64,000 nt of DNA from assembly GCF_003019815.1 (NCBI RefSeq), contig NZ_CP027773.1, positions 879,001 through 943,000 of the forward strand. Reading direction: 5' to 3'. Below, piece by piece: positions 8,890 to 16,441 of this stretch. Origin of the DNA: Variovorax sp. PMC12 (GTDB lineage Bacteria > Pseudomonadota > Gammaproteobacteria > Burkholderiales > Burkholderiaceae_C). The notes beneath the pieces are model-generated. The model was not told where the DNA came from. It did not search any database and was given only the letters and a program-made list of their open reading frames with translations. A program made the translations under genes and the position numbers. Within the stretch, counting starts at the first letter, position 1; each line of letters begins with the position of its first letter.

Positions 8890-9675
8890 ATGAACACAGC
8901 CATTGCCGAGCCGTCAGCCATCCAGAACCATCCCGTCGTGCCGGGCGACCGCTGGCTCGCCGAGCGCAAGACGCTGCTGGCGCGAGAAAAGGAACTGATG
9001 CGCCTGCAGGACCAGATCGCCCGCGAACGCCGCGCGCTGCCGTGGGAGCGCGTTTCCAAGAACTACGTGTTCGACACGCCGCACGGCAAGCGCACGCTGG
9101 CCGAGCTGTTCGGGGGCCGCCGCCAGCTGGTGGTGCAGCACTTCATGCTCGGCCCGGGATGGGGCGAGGGCTGCCCGAGCTGCTCCTACATGGCGGACCA
9201 CACCGACGGCATGAACGTGCACCTGGCGCAGCGCGACATCAGCTTCGTGGCCGTCTCGCGCGCGCCCTTGGCCGAGATCGCCCGCTTCCGCGAGCGCATG
9301 GGCTGGCGGTTCGACTGGGTGTCGTCCAACGGCAGCGACTTCAACCACGACTTCCACGTCAGCTTCACGCCCGAGGAACTGGCCGCTGGCGAGGTCGACT
9401 ACAACTACGCCAGGCGCTCATTTCCGGCCTCGGAGGCGCCCGGCGTCAGCGTGTTCTACAAGGACGAAGCGGGCGATGTCTTCCACACCTACTCGACCTA
9501 CGGGCGCGGCGTGGAAGTGATGATGGGCGCCTACAGCCTGATGGACCTCACGCCCGAGGGGCGCGGCGAGCGCGACGTGCCGCACAAGATGGAGTGGGTG
9601 CGCCACCACGACCGCTACGAGCCGGCGCCTGCCGCGAGGGCCGCGGCGGATTCTTGCTGCTCGCATCGCGCCTGA
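8890..9675 (+). CDS. DUF899 thioredoxin-like protein
   Basis: This 261-residue protein of the DUF899 family has a predicted thioredoxin-like fold. Characteristic segments are VSKNYVFDTPHGKRTLAELF, FMLGPGWGEGCPSCSYMADH with a CPSC pair where a redox motif would be, and YSTYGRGVEVMMGAYSLMDL near the end. It is cytoplasmic, since no signal peptide is visible. The two cysteines suggest dithiol chemistry, but the family function is unproven. AGGAG lies just upstream (8876-8880). It is the third gene of the regulator/propeller/DUF899 run. Confidence 0.85.
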   Translation: MNTAIAEPSAIQNHPVVPGDRWLAERKTLLAREKELMRLQDQIARERRALPWERVSKNYVFDTPHGKRTLAELFGGRRQLVVQHFMLGPGWGEGCPSCSYMADHTDGMNVHLAQRDISFVAVSRAPLAEIARFRERMGWRFDWVSSNGSDFNHDFHVSFTPEELAAGEVDYNYARRSFPASEAPGVSVFYKDEAGDVFHTYSTYGRGVEVMMGAYSLMDLTPEGRGERDVPHKMEWVRHHDRYEPAPAARAAADSCCSHRA

Positions 9676-9706
9676 GCCCGGCGCTGCCGAACCGATCGCG
9701 CATGTC

Positions 9707-10351
9707 ATGGCGAGCCTGTGGCCCTGGCTGGCCGTCGCCGGCCTCGGCGCCCTTCATGGGCTGAGCCCGGCGAACGGCTGGATGTTCGCTGCCGCATGCG
9801 GCGTGCAGGCCCGCAACGGGGCGCAGGCACGGCGGGCGCTGCTGCCCATCGCGCTCGGGCATTGCGTGTCGGTCGCCGTGGTGGCGTGGGGGTTCGCCTG
9901 GGGCATGTCGATGGAACATGCGCGGGTGCAGGGCGTGGCGGGCGGGCTGCTGCTGGGCTTGGCTGCCTATCGCTGCCTGCGCGGCGAAGCTTCGCAGGCC
10001 GGGCATGGCGCTTCAGGCATCCGCGCGGGGCAGGTCGGCATCGCGCTGTGGTCCTTTCTCATGGCCACCGCGCACGGCGCCGGCCTGATGCTGGTGCCGG
10101 CGCTCATGCCGCTGTGCCTTGCCGACAACCCGGCGCGCGAAATCACCGCTTCGGGCTCGTTGCTGCTGGCGCTGGCGGCGATCGGGGTGCACACGGCCGC
10201 GATGCTGGCGACGACCGGCGCCATCGCCGCCGGCGTGTGCCGTGGCGTGGCCTTGCATCCTCGGCTCATGGGCGATCGATTCCAGCGCCACGCCTGGACG
10301 GCCGCGCTGGCCGCCACCGGCGTGCTGCTGGTGGTGCTGCGCGGAGGCTAG
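9707..10351 (+). CDS. Six-helix integral membrane protein of unknown function
   Basis: The 214 residues hold about six hydrophobic helices, beginning LWPWLAVAGLGALHGLSPANGW and including WSFLMATAHGAGLMLVPALM. The two GALHG/TAHGAG-type motifs in equivalent halves recall an internal duplication like that of nickel/cobalt or sulfite exporter families (HupE/UreJ, TauE-like), but I cannot place it firmly. No good ribosome binding site precedes the ATG. Its TAG stop and the TAG stop of msrA on the other strand share the palindrome CTAG at 10348-10351, so the two genes end tail to tail with a 4-bp overlap. Confidence 0.65.
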   Translation: MASLWPWLAVAGLGALHGLSPANGWMFAAACGVQARNGAQARRALLPIALGHCVSVAVVAWGFAWGMSMEHARVQGVAGGLLLGLAAYRCLRGEASQAGHGASGIRAGQVGIALWSFLMATAHGAGLMLVPALMPLCLADNPAREITASGSLLLALAAIGVHTAAMLATTGAIAAGVCRGVALHPRLMGDRFQRHAWTAALAATGVLLVVLRGG

Positions 10352-11049
10352 CCGGCCTTGGCGGCCTTCACCAGCGAAGGCGTCGCCTTGTAGACCTCGG
10401 GGAAGAGCTTCTTCAGGTCATCGATCTTGGGCATGTCGTTGATCGCGATGTATGGCTGGCTCGGGTGCAGCGTCAGGTAGTCCTGGTGGTAGTCCTCGGC
10501 GGCGAAGAAGGGCTTCGACAGCTCGACCGTGGTGGCCAGCGGCTTGCCGTAGGTCTTGGCCTGGTTGAGCTGCGCGATGTATTCCCTGGCGATGCGTGCC
10601 TGCTCGGCGTTCTCCGCGAACACGGTCGAGCGGTATTGCGTGCCGGTGTCGGGGCCCTGGCGGTTCAGCTCGGTCGGGTCGTGCGCCACCGAGAAATAGA
10701 TCTGCAGCAGCTTGCCGTAGCTGATCTGCTGCGGGTCGTAGGTGATGCGGACCGACTCGGCATGGCCGGTGCGGCCCGAGCCGACTTCCTCATAGCGCGC
10801 CGTCCTGGCGTCGCCGCCGGCATAGCCGGAGACCGCATTGCTCACGCCCTTGACGCGCTGGAACACGCCTTGCACGCCCCAGAAGCAGCCGCCGGCGAAG
10901 ACGGCGGTCTCCGTCTTGGCCGTGGGGGCGGCGGTCAGGTCGGCCGTAGGAGCCGGTACGCGGCGCGAGGTTTCCGCGGACGAGGGCACCGCATACCAGA
11001 CGAGGGCCGCGGCGGCCAGGGTGCCTGCGGTCAGTGCGAAGGATTTCAT
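10348..11049 (-). CDS. msrA: Exported peptide-methionine (S)-S-oxide reductase
   Basis: This 233-residue MsrA reduces the S-epimer of methionine sulfoxide in proteins. The catalytic cysteine sits in FAGGCFWG (Cys55), with GYAGGDARTARYEEV and AEDYHQDYL following as in all MsrA enzymes. Unlike cytosolic MsrA it starts with a signal sequence (FALTAGTLAAAALVWYA), so it should act in the periplasm or at the membrane. The start at 11049 is preceded by AAAGGAA. It lies 100 bp behind the Met-rich repeat gene on the same strand, and after the molybdoenzyme/cytochrome pair, which suggests periplasmic methionine repair. No MsrB domain is fused. Confidence 0.95.
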   Translation of the reverse strand: MKSFALTAGTLAAAALVWYAVPSSAETSRRVPAPTADLTAAPTAKTETAVFAGGCFWGVQGVFQRVKGVSNAVSGYAGGDARTARYEEVGSGRTGHAESVRITYDPQQISYGKLLQIYFSVAHDPTELNRQGPDTGTQYRSTVFAENAEQARIAREYIAQLNQAKTYGKPLATTVELSKPFFAAEDYHQDYLTLHPSQPYIAINDMPKIDDLKKLFPEVYKATPSLVKAAKAG

Positions 11050-11149
11050 TGGCTTTCCTTTCAGGGGGCTCCTGTCGAATGGCGCGACATTGACGCCCAA
11101 TCCGCCGTTCGTCAATGGCGGGGCGGATCGGGTGGTTCGCGCCCGGTGC

Positions 11150-11431
11150 TTACTTGGACATCGAGTCTTTGGACATGCTGTCCTTCGACATGGAGTCCTT
11201 CTTCATGGCGTCCTTGGACATGCTGTCCTTCGCCATCGAATCCTTCTTCATGCCGTCCTTGGACATCGAGTCTTTCGACATGGAGTCCTTCGCCATCGAG
11301 TCTTTCTTCATGGCGTCCTTGGACATCGAGTCCTTGGCCATGCCGTCCTTCGCCATTTCGTCGGCGGCAAAGGCAGAGGCGCCGGCGAAGGCGATGCAGG
11401 TAGCGAGCAGGGTTGCGGTGAGCTTGTTCAT
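11150..11431 (-). CDS. Methionine-rich MxKDx pentapeptide repeat protein
   Basis: This 93-residue protein has a Sec signal peptide (about 1-22, ending ASAFA) and then thirteen tandem pentapeptides of form M-x-K-D-x plus a final MSK. The mature part contains 14 Met in about 71 residues and is almost entirely Met, Lys, Asp, Ser and Ala, so it should be unstructured, soluble and periplasmic. It matches the known MxKDx repeat family. It lies between a molybdopterin oxidoreductase and an exported MsrA on the same strand. By analogy with the Met-rich peptide MrpX of Azospira suillum, it may be a sacrificial methionine sink for hypochlorite. That role is inferred. Confidence 0.88.
   Translation of the reverse strand: MNKLTATLLATCIAFAGASAFAADEMAKDGMAKDSMSKDAMKKDSMAKDSMSKDSMSKDGMKKDSMAKDSMSKDAMKKDSMSKDSMSKDSMSK
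11153..11356 (-). repeat. 15-bp coding tandem repeat (MxKDx)
   Basis: Thirteen 15-bp units plus a partial unit encode the pentapeptides. Units follow one another as a higher-order pattern (A-K-D-S, S-K-D-S/A/G, K-K-D-S), which suggests growth by duplication of multi-unit blocks. Copy number is therefore a plausible site of length variation between strains. Confidence 0.9.
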
Positions 11432-11534
11432 TTGGAATCTTCCAGTTGAGGTGTCATTTTTCAAAAATATCGGCCTGGTTCCTTGGAACACGGCCTCGCG
11501 CTTTCATCGGCAGTCGAGCGGCTGTGGCAGCCCC

Positions 11535-12326
11535 TCAGCTCCCTCCGAACCAGTTGTAGCCCTGGTCTTCCCAGTAGCCACCGGAATAGGTGTTGGTGAC
11601 GAACATCGCCTTGATGTGCTTCGGGTTCTTGTAGCCAAGCTTGGTCGGCATGCGCAGCTTCATCGGAAAGCCGTACTTGGGCGGCAGCGGCTGGCCGTCG
11701 TAGGTCAGCGTCAGCAGCGTCTGCGGGTGCAGCGCGGTGGGCATGTCGATGCTGGTGTAGTAGTCGTCGGCGCACTTGAAGCCCACGTACTTGGCGGTGG
11801 TGTCGGCGCCGATGCGGCGCAGGAAGTCGGCAAAGCGCACGCCGCCCCATTTGCCGATGGCGCTCCAGCCCTCCACGCAGATGTGCCGGGTGATCTGGTC
11901 TTCCTGGGGCATGGCGCGCAGCTCGGACAGCGTCCAGGCATGCTTGTCGGCGACCATGCCGGTCACTTCGAGCCTGTAGCCGGCTTCGTCGACCACACGC
12001 ACTTCGTCTTCACCGTAGTAGGCGTTGAACGGGAAGGGGCGGGTGATTTCGGCTTCGGAGTAGGTCGGCGCGAGCTGCGTGGGGCTGAAGATCAGGCCCT
12101 GCACCTTGTCGTTGAAGCGCGAGATCTTCGTCAGTGCTGCATCGACCTGCGCGTTGTCGCTGATGCTGCAGCCCGTGAGCAGCGACAGGCCGCCGAGCGT
12201 GAGCGAGCGTTGCATGAAGAGGCGGCGCGACGGCTGGTCGAGCTTCTTTTCGATCAGCGTGCGGGCTTCGCGCAGCACGGCCTCGCCGTCGATGCTGCTC
12301 AGGGTGGGTGCCTTGAAGATTTTCAT
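11535..12326 (-). CDS. Tat-exported molybdopterin oxidoreductase, MsrP/YedY-like
   Basis: This 263-residue protein belongs to the sulfite-oxidase fold family. The twin-arginine motif SRRLFMQ (Arg34-Arg35) leads a hydrophobic stretch ending LLTGC (Cys53), so it may be a Tat-exported lipoprotein. The molybdenum ligand is Cys150 in RHICVEGWSAIGKW, and YVGFKCADDYYTSIDM and PPKYGFPMKLRMPTKLGYK are family core segments. MsrP reduces methionine sulfoxide in periplasmic proteins using electrons from a membrane haem protein. Here the donor is probably the cytochrome b gene 7 bp upstream. The Met-rich repeat protein gene lies 103 bp downstream. Sulfite oxidation is the alternative activity. Confidence 0.88.
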   Translation of the reverse strand: MKIFKAPTLSSIDGEAVLREARTLIEKKLDQPSRRLFMQRSLTLGGLSLLTGCSISDNAQVDAALTKISRFNDKVQGLIFSPTQLAPTYSEAEITRPFPFNAYYGEDEVRVVDEAGYRLEVTGMVADKHAWTLSELRAMPQEDQITRHICVEGWSAIGKWGGVRFADFLRRIGADTTAKYVGFKCADDYYTSIDMPTALHPQTLLTLTYDGQPLPPKYGFPMKLRMPTKLGYKNPKHIKAMFVTNTYSGGYWEDQGYNWFGGS

Positions 12327-12333
12327 GGTTGGG

Positions 12334-12981
12334 TCAGGCCTTGGGTGCGCGGCCGCGGAGCATGGTGAGAAGGGTGCGGGGCACCAGGGCCACCATCACC
12401 AGGTGCACGACGACGAAGGCCACGATGGCGGCCATCGCGAAGAAATGGATGCGGCGCGCGAATTCGTAGCCGCCCAGCAGGTCGCGCAGCACCGCGAACT
12501 GCACCGACTTCCACAGCACCAGGCCCGACAGCACGATCACGATCAGGTCGAGCATCACGAACAGGTAGGCCAGCTTCTGCACGCTGTTGTAGCGGCGCGG
12601 GTCGGCATGGGAGAGCTTGCCCTTGAGCGCGGCCAGCGCGTCGTGCAGCACGCCGCGCGGCGTGACGGGAAAGAACTTGGCCGCCAGCCGGCCGCTGGCG
12701 ATGTTCAGCACCAGGTACACCAGGCCGTTGAACACCAGCAGCCACATGGCGGCAAAGTGCCACTGCAGCGCGCCGCCCAGCCAGCCGCCGAGCGTGACCA
12801 CGGTGGGAATGGTGAACGGGAAGAAGGGCGACGCGTCGTAGATGCGCCAGCCGCTCGTCACCAGCACCAGCACCGCCAGTGCATTGAGCCAGTGCGTGAC
12901 GCGCATCCACAGCGGATGGATGGGGCGGCGATCCGCCTCGGGGGCCTGGGCGGCGGGAGGAGCGATGGCTGTGCTGTTCAT
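12334..12981 (-). CDS. Cytochrome b561-type membrane protein
   Basis: This 215-residue protein has four hydrophobic helices with histidines placed as haem b ligands: HPLWMRVTHWLNAL, WHFAAMWLLVF, RRIHFFAMAAI and VVVHLVMVAL. It belongs to the bacterial cytochrome b561/Ni-hydrogenase cytochrome b group. It probably passes quinol electrons across the inner membrane to the molybdoenzyme encoded next. An ATG at 12981 was chosen over a GTG at 13002; neither has a strong ribosome binding site. It is divergent from a response-regulator gene with about 100 bp between them, which makes control by that two-component system likely. Confidence 0.87.
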   Translation of the reverse strand: MNSTAIAPPAAQAPEADRRPIHPLWMRVTHWLNALAVLVLVTSGWRIYDASPFFPFTIPTVVTLGGWLGGALQWHFAAMWLLVFNGLVYLVLNIASGRLAAKFFPVTPRGVLHDALAALKGKLSHADPRRYNSVQKLAYLFVMLDLIVIVLSGLVLWKSVQFAVLRDLLGGYEFARRIHFFAMAAIVAFVVVHLVMVALVPRTLLTMLRGRAPKA

Positions 12982-13079
12982 GGAGCGGATTGTTTGGCGC
13001 ACCCCATGGCCGATTCATCACGCAAACTTCAATTAATCGTGATAACTCCAGACCGCGTATCGCGGGAGAATGCCACCCC

Positions 13080-13805
13080 ATGGATACAGCCAAGCGCGTG
13101 CTGATCGTCGAGGACGACGCCCACATTGCCGAACTTCTGCGCATGCACCTGCGCGACGAGGGCTATGCGGTCGAGCACGCCGCCGACGGCCATGCCGGCC
13201 TGCGCGAGCTGGAGCGCGGCAACTGGGACGCGCTGGTGCTCGACCTGATGCTGCCCGGCATCGACGGCCTCGAAATCTGCCGCCGTGCCCGCGCCATGAC
13301 GCGCTACACGCCGATCATCATCATCAGCGCCCGTTCCAGCGAGGTGCACCGCATCCTCGGGCTGGAACTGGGCGCCGACGACTACCTGGCCAAGCCCTTC
13401 TCGGTGCTGGAGCTGGTGGCGCGGGTGAAGGCGCTGCTGCGGCGCACCGACGCGCTGGCCCGCAACGCGCGCATGGAGTCGGGCAGCCTCACGCTGGGCA
13501 ACCTCGACATCGAGCCGTTGGCGCGCGAAGTGCGGGTGGACGGCAGGCTCATCGAACTCACGCCGCGCGAGTTCGATCTGCTGTACTTCTTCGCTCGCAA
13601 CCCCGGCAAGGTGTTCTCGCGGCTCGACTTGCTCAACCAGGTCTGGGGCTACCAGCACGACGGCTACGAGCACACCGTCAACACCCACATCAACCGGCTG
13701 CGAATCAAGGTCGAGGCCGACCCGGCGCAGCCGCGGCGCATCCTCACGGTGTGGGGACGGGGCTACAAGCTGTCGCCTGCCGCCAACGGGGAGGACTCGG
13801 CATGA
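13080..13805 (+). CDS. OmpR-family response regulator
   Basis: This 241-residue regulator has a receiver domain (about 1-120) with phospho-acceptor Asp55 in VLDLMLPGIDG and the conserved Lys in YLAKPFS, and an OmpR-type winged helix at about 140-235 ending VWGRGYKLSP. The ATG at 13080 has GGGAGA about 10 bases upstream. Its stop overlaps the kinase start in ATGA, so the pair is translationally coupled. The gene is divergent from the cytochrome b/molybdoenzyme genes. By analogy with HprRS control of msrPQ in Escherichia coli, it may respond to oxidants such as hypochlorite. Target and signal are inferred. Confidence 0.94.
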   Translation: MDTAKRVLIVEDDAHIAELLRMHLRDEGYAVEHAADGHAGLRELERGNWDALVLDLMLPGIDGLEICRRARAMTRYTPIIIISARSSEVHRILGLELGADDYLAKPFSVLELVARVKALLRRTDALARNARMESGSLTLGNLDIEPLAREVRVDGRLIELTPREFDLLYFFARNPGKVFSRLDLLNQVWGYQHDGYEHTVNTHINRLRIKVEADPAQPRRILTVWGRGYKLSPAANGEDSA

Positions 13806-15301
13806 CGGCCTGGAGCACGCTGTCGCGGCGGCTCTCTGCCGTCTTCGCGGTGCTGCTGCTGGTGTGCTGCGGCGCCTCGGCGTGGCTGCAGATGCGCTCC
13901 AACGGCATTCACGAGCAGGAGGTCGTGCAGCGGCTGTCGCTCGGCCTGGCGGCGCACATCGCCGGGAACTCCGAGCTCATGAAGCCCGGCGGACTCAACC
14001 AGGAGGCGGTGAAAGACCTGTTCGACAAGCTGATGGCCGTCAATCCGAGCGTGGAGGTCTACCTGCTGGGCCTGGACGGCCGCATCAAGGCACAGGCGGC
14101 GCCGCAGGGGCACCTGAAGCGCGACACGGTCGGGCTGGAGCCGATTCGCAAGCTGCTCGCAGGCGCGCCGCTGCCCATCGGCGGGGACGACCCGCGCAGT
14201 CTCACCGCTTCCAAGGTTTTCAGCGCCGCGCCGCTGCGCATGGACGGGCGTGACGCGGGCTACGTCTACGTGGTGCTGCAGGGCGAGGACCACGATGCGC
14301 TGGTCGCCAACGTGGCAACCGACAACGTGCTGCGCACCACGCTGTGGTCGATGGGGCTGGTGGCGCTGCTCGGGCTGCTGGCGGGGCTTGCGGCCTTTCG
14401 GCTCATCACCCGGCCGCTGCGCGAGCTGACGGCGGCGGTGAAGCGCTTCGAGACCGAGGGCATCGCCTCGCTGGAGCGCGAGACGCCCACGCTGGAACGC
14501 CTGTCCCGGGGCACCGACGAAATCGCACAGCTGGGCCAGGCCTTCACGCAGATGACGCGGCGCATCGCCGAGCAATGGCGCGAGCTCACGCTGCAGGACC
14601 AGCAGCGCCGCGAACTGTTCGCCAACATCTCGCACGACCTGCGCACGCCGCTCACGTCGCTGCACGGCTACCTCGAAACCCTGCTGCTCAAGGCCGGCAC
14701 GCTCAGCGAGGAAGAGCGCCGGCGCTATCTGGAAATCGCGCTCGGCCAGAGCCGCAAGGTCGGCCGCCTCGCGCAGGAAGTGTTCGAGCTGGCCCGGCTC
14801 GAGTACGGCGTGGTCAAGCCCGAGAAAGAAAACTTCGCGCTGGCCGACCTGGTGCAGGACGTGTTCCAGAAGTTCGAACTGGCGGCCGAGGCGCGCCACC
14901 AGCGGCTGAAGCCCGACATCGCGCCGGGCCTGCCGGTGGTGTCTGCCGACCTGGGAATGATCGAGCGGGTGCTGACCAACCTGCTCGACAACGCCATCCG
15001 CCACACGCCGGCGGGCGGCGAGATCGTGGTGCAGCTGCGCCCGGAGAACGCCGGCGTGACGGTGCAGGTGAGCGACACGGGCCCGGGCATTCCGGGCGAG
15101 CTGCAGAAGTCGCTCTTCATGCGCCCGGTGTTCATGAGCGGCTCGCGCACCGACAGCGCCAGCAGCGGCGGGCTGGGCCTGGTGATCGTCAAGCGCATCC
15201 TGCAACTGCACGACAGCGACATCCGGCTGGTGCAGCAGCCCGACAAGGGGGCCGTGTTCCGCTTCCAGCTGGGCGGTGCGGGGAGCGCGGCAGGGGCCTG
15301 A
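13802..15301 (+). CDS. Sensor histidine kinase
   Basis: This 499-residue inner-membrane kinase has a first transmembrane helix near residues 10-30, a periplasmic sensor region of about 150 residues, a second helix around 180-200, then HAMP, dimerisation and ATPase domains. The phospho-acceptor is His278 in FANISHDLRTPLTSLHGYLE. N, G1 and G2 boxes are present (LTNLLDNAIRHTPAGG, DTGPGIP, SGGLGLVIVKRI). It is the partner of the preceding response regulator, starting inside that gene's stop codon. The periplasmic loop has no cysteine pair and no recognised sensor fold, so the stimulus is unknown. Confidence 0.93.
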   Translation: MTAWSTLSRRLSAVFAVLLLVCCGASAWLQMRSNGIHEQEVVQRLSLGLAAHIAGNSELMKPGGLNQEAVKDLFDKLMAVNPSVEVYLLGLDGRIKAQAAPQGHLKRDTVGLEPIRKLLAGAPLPIGGDDPRSLTASKVFSAAPLRMDGRDAGYVYVVLQGEDHDALVANVATDNVLRTTLWSMGLVALLGLLAGLAAFRLITRPLRELTAAVKRFETEGIASLERETPTLERLSRGTDEIAQLGQAFTQMTRRIAEQWRELTLQDQQRRELFANISHDLRTPLTSLHGYLETLLLKAGTLSEEERRRYLEIALGQSRKVGRLAQEVFELARLEYGVVKPEKENFALADLVQDVFQKFELAAEARHQRLKPDIAPGLPVVSADLGMIERVLTNLLDNAIRHTPAGGEIVVQLRPENAGVTVQVSDTGPGIPGELQKSLFMRPVFMSGSRTDSASSGGLGLVIVKRILQLHDSDIRLVQQPDKGAVFRFQLGGAGSAAGA

Positions 15302-15378
15302 TCGGCGGTTTGCCTGTGGTGGGGGGCGATGCTACAAGCGTGGCGCGACCCGTTCCAACACACAGGAGACAAGAGACC

Positions 15379-16302
15379 ATGCCAGTTTTCGACACCGTCC
15401 TGATCGACAAGGATCCGCAGCACCCGCGCATCGCGCGCCTCGTGCTGAACCGCCCCGAAAAGCTCAACGCCATCGGCGAGACCACGCCCTCGGAAATCCG
15501 CCGTGCGGTCGAGTGGGCCGAGGCCGACGACGAGGTGCACGTCATCGTGGTCGAGGGCGCGGGCCGCGCCTTCTGCGCCGGCTACGACCTTGGCGACTAC
15601 GCCGAGGGCCAAGGCCGCGAAGGGCAGGGCGACCACCCCTGCCGGCAGGAGAAGACGCCGTGGGACCCGATGCTGGACTACGCCGCCATGAAGGGCAACA
15701 CCGACGACTTCATGGCTCTCTGGCGCAGCCGCAAGCCCACCATCGCCAAGGTGCACGGCTACGCAGTGGCCGGCGGCAGCGACATCGCGCTGTGCTGCGA
15801 CCTGCTCGCCATGGCCGACGACGCACGCATCGGCTACATGCCCACGCGCGTGTGGGGCTGCCCGACCACCGCCATGTGGACCTATCGGCTCGGCGCCATG
15901 CGCGCCAAGCAGCTCATGTTCACCGGCGACACCATCGACGGAAAGCAGGCGGCCGAATGGGGCCTGGCGAACTTCTCCGTGCCCGCCGACCGGCTCGACC
16001 AGGCCACGCTGAAGCTGGCCCTTCGCATCGCGGGCGTGCCGCGTTCGCACCTGATGATGCACAAGCTGGTGGTCAACCAGGTCTGGCATTCGATGGGGCT
16101 GGAACAGAGCCAGATGTTCGCCACCGTGTTCGACGGCATCACGCGCCACAACCCGGAGGGCATGTGGTTTCGACGGCAGGCAGAGGCAGAAGGCTTCAAG
16201 AGCGCCGTCGCGTGGCGCGACAGCGGGCGGGATATTCCGGAAGGCGACGAGGCCCGGGCCCGCATCGCGGAACTCGAAGCGAAGCTGGCCGCGCGCGGCT
16301 GA
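15379..16302 (+). CDS. Enoyl-CoA hydratase/isomerase family protein
   Basis: This 307-residue crotonase-fold enzyme shows the oxyanion-hole segments AFCAGYDLGDY and KVHGYAVAGGSDIALCCDL, with RLVLNRPEKLNAI near the N-terminus. It likely hydrates or isomerises an acyl-CoA. Compared with the usual 255-265 residues it has an insertion at about 75-100 (GQGREGQGDHPC...) and a longer C-terminus. The catalytic glutamates of classic hydratases are not obvious, so it may be a divergent family member. AGGAGAC precedes the ATG. It stands alone between the sensor kinase and a phosphodiesterase gene. Confidence 0.88.
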   Translation: MPVFDTVLIDKDPQHPRIARLVLNRPEKLNAIGETTPSEIRRAVEWAEADDEVHVIVVEGAGRAFCAGYDLGDYAEGQGREGQGDHPCRQEKTPWDPMLDYAAMKGNTDDFMALWRSRKPTIAKVHGYAVAGGSDIALCCDLLAMADDARIGYMPTRVWGCPTTAMWTYRLGAMRAKQLMFTGDTIDGKQAAEWGLANFSVPADRLDQATLKLALRIAGVPRSHLMMHKLVVNQVWHSMGLEQSQMFATVFDGITRHNPEGMWFRRQAEAEGFKSAVAWRDSGRDIPEGDEARARIAELEAKLAARG

Positions 16303-16441
16303 CCTGGCGCCCTTCATCTCGCTGCCAATGTCACGCGACCGACATTTCCTCCCACGATGATCCGGCGCGCCTTCTGCCAATCCGTTTGACGGCAAAAGAC
16401 GTGTCAATTTACATCGATGTGAACAAAAGGGAGGAATTTAA

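Noticed and set aside
11153..11356. Tandem repeats considered as CRISPR or non-coding satellite
   Set aside because: Units are 15 bp without spacers, keep the reading frame, and encode a signal-peptide-led MxKDx protein.
12982..13002. GTG at 13002 as the start of the cytochrome b gene
   Set aside because: It adds seven residues without a ribosome binding site; the ATG at 12981 is simpler. The choice is not certain.
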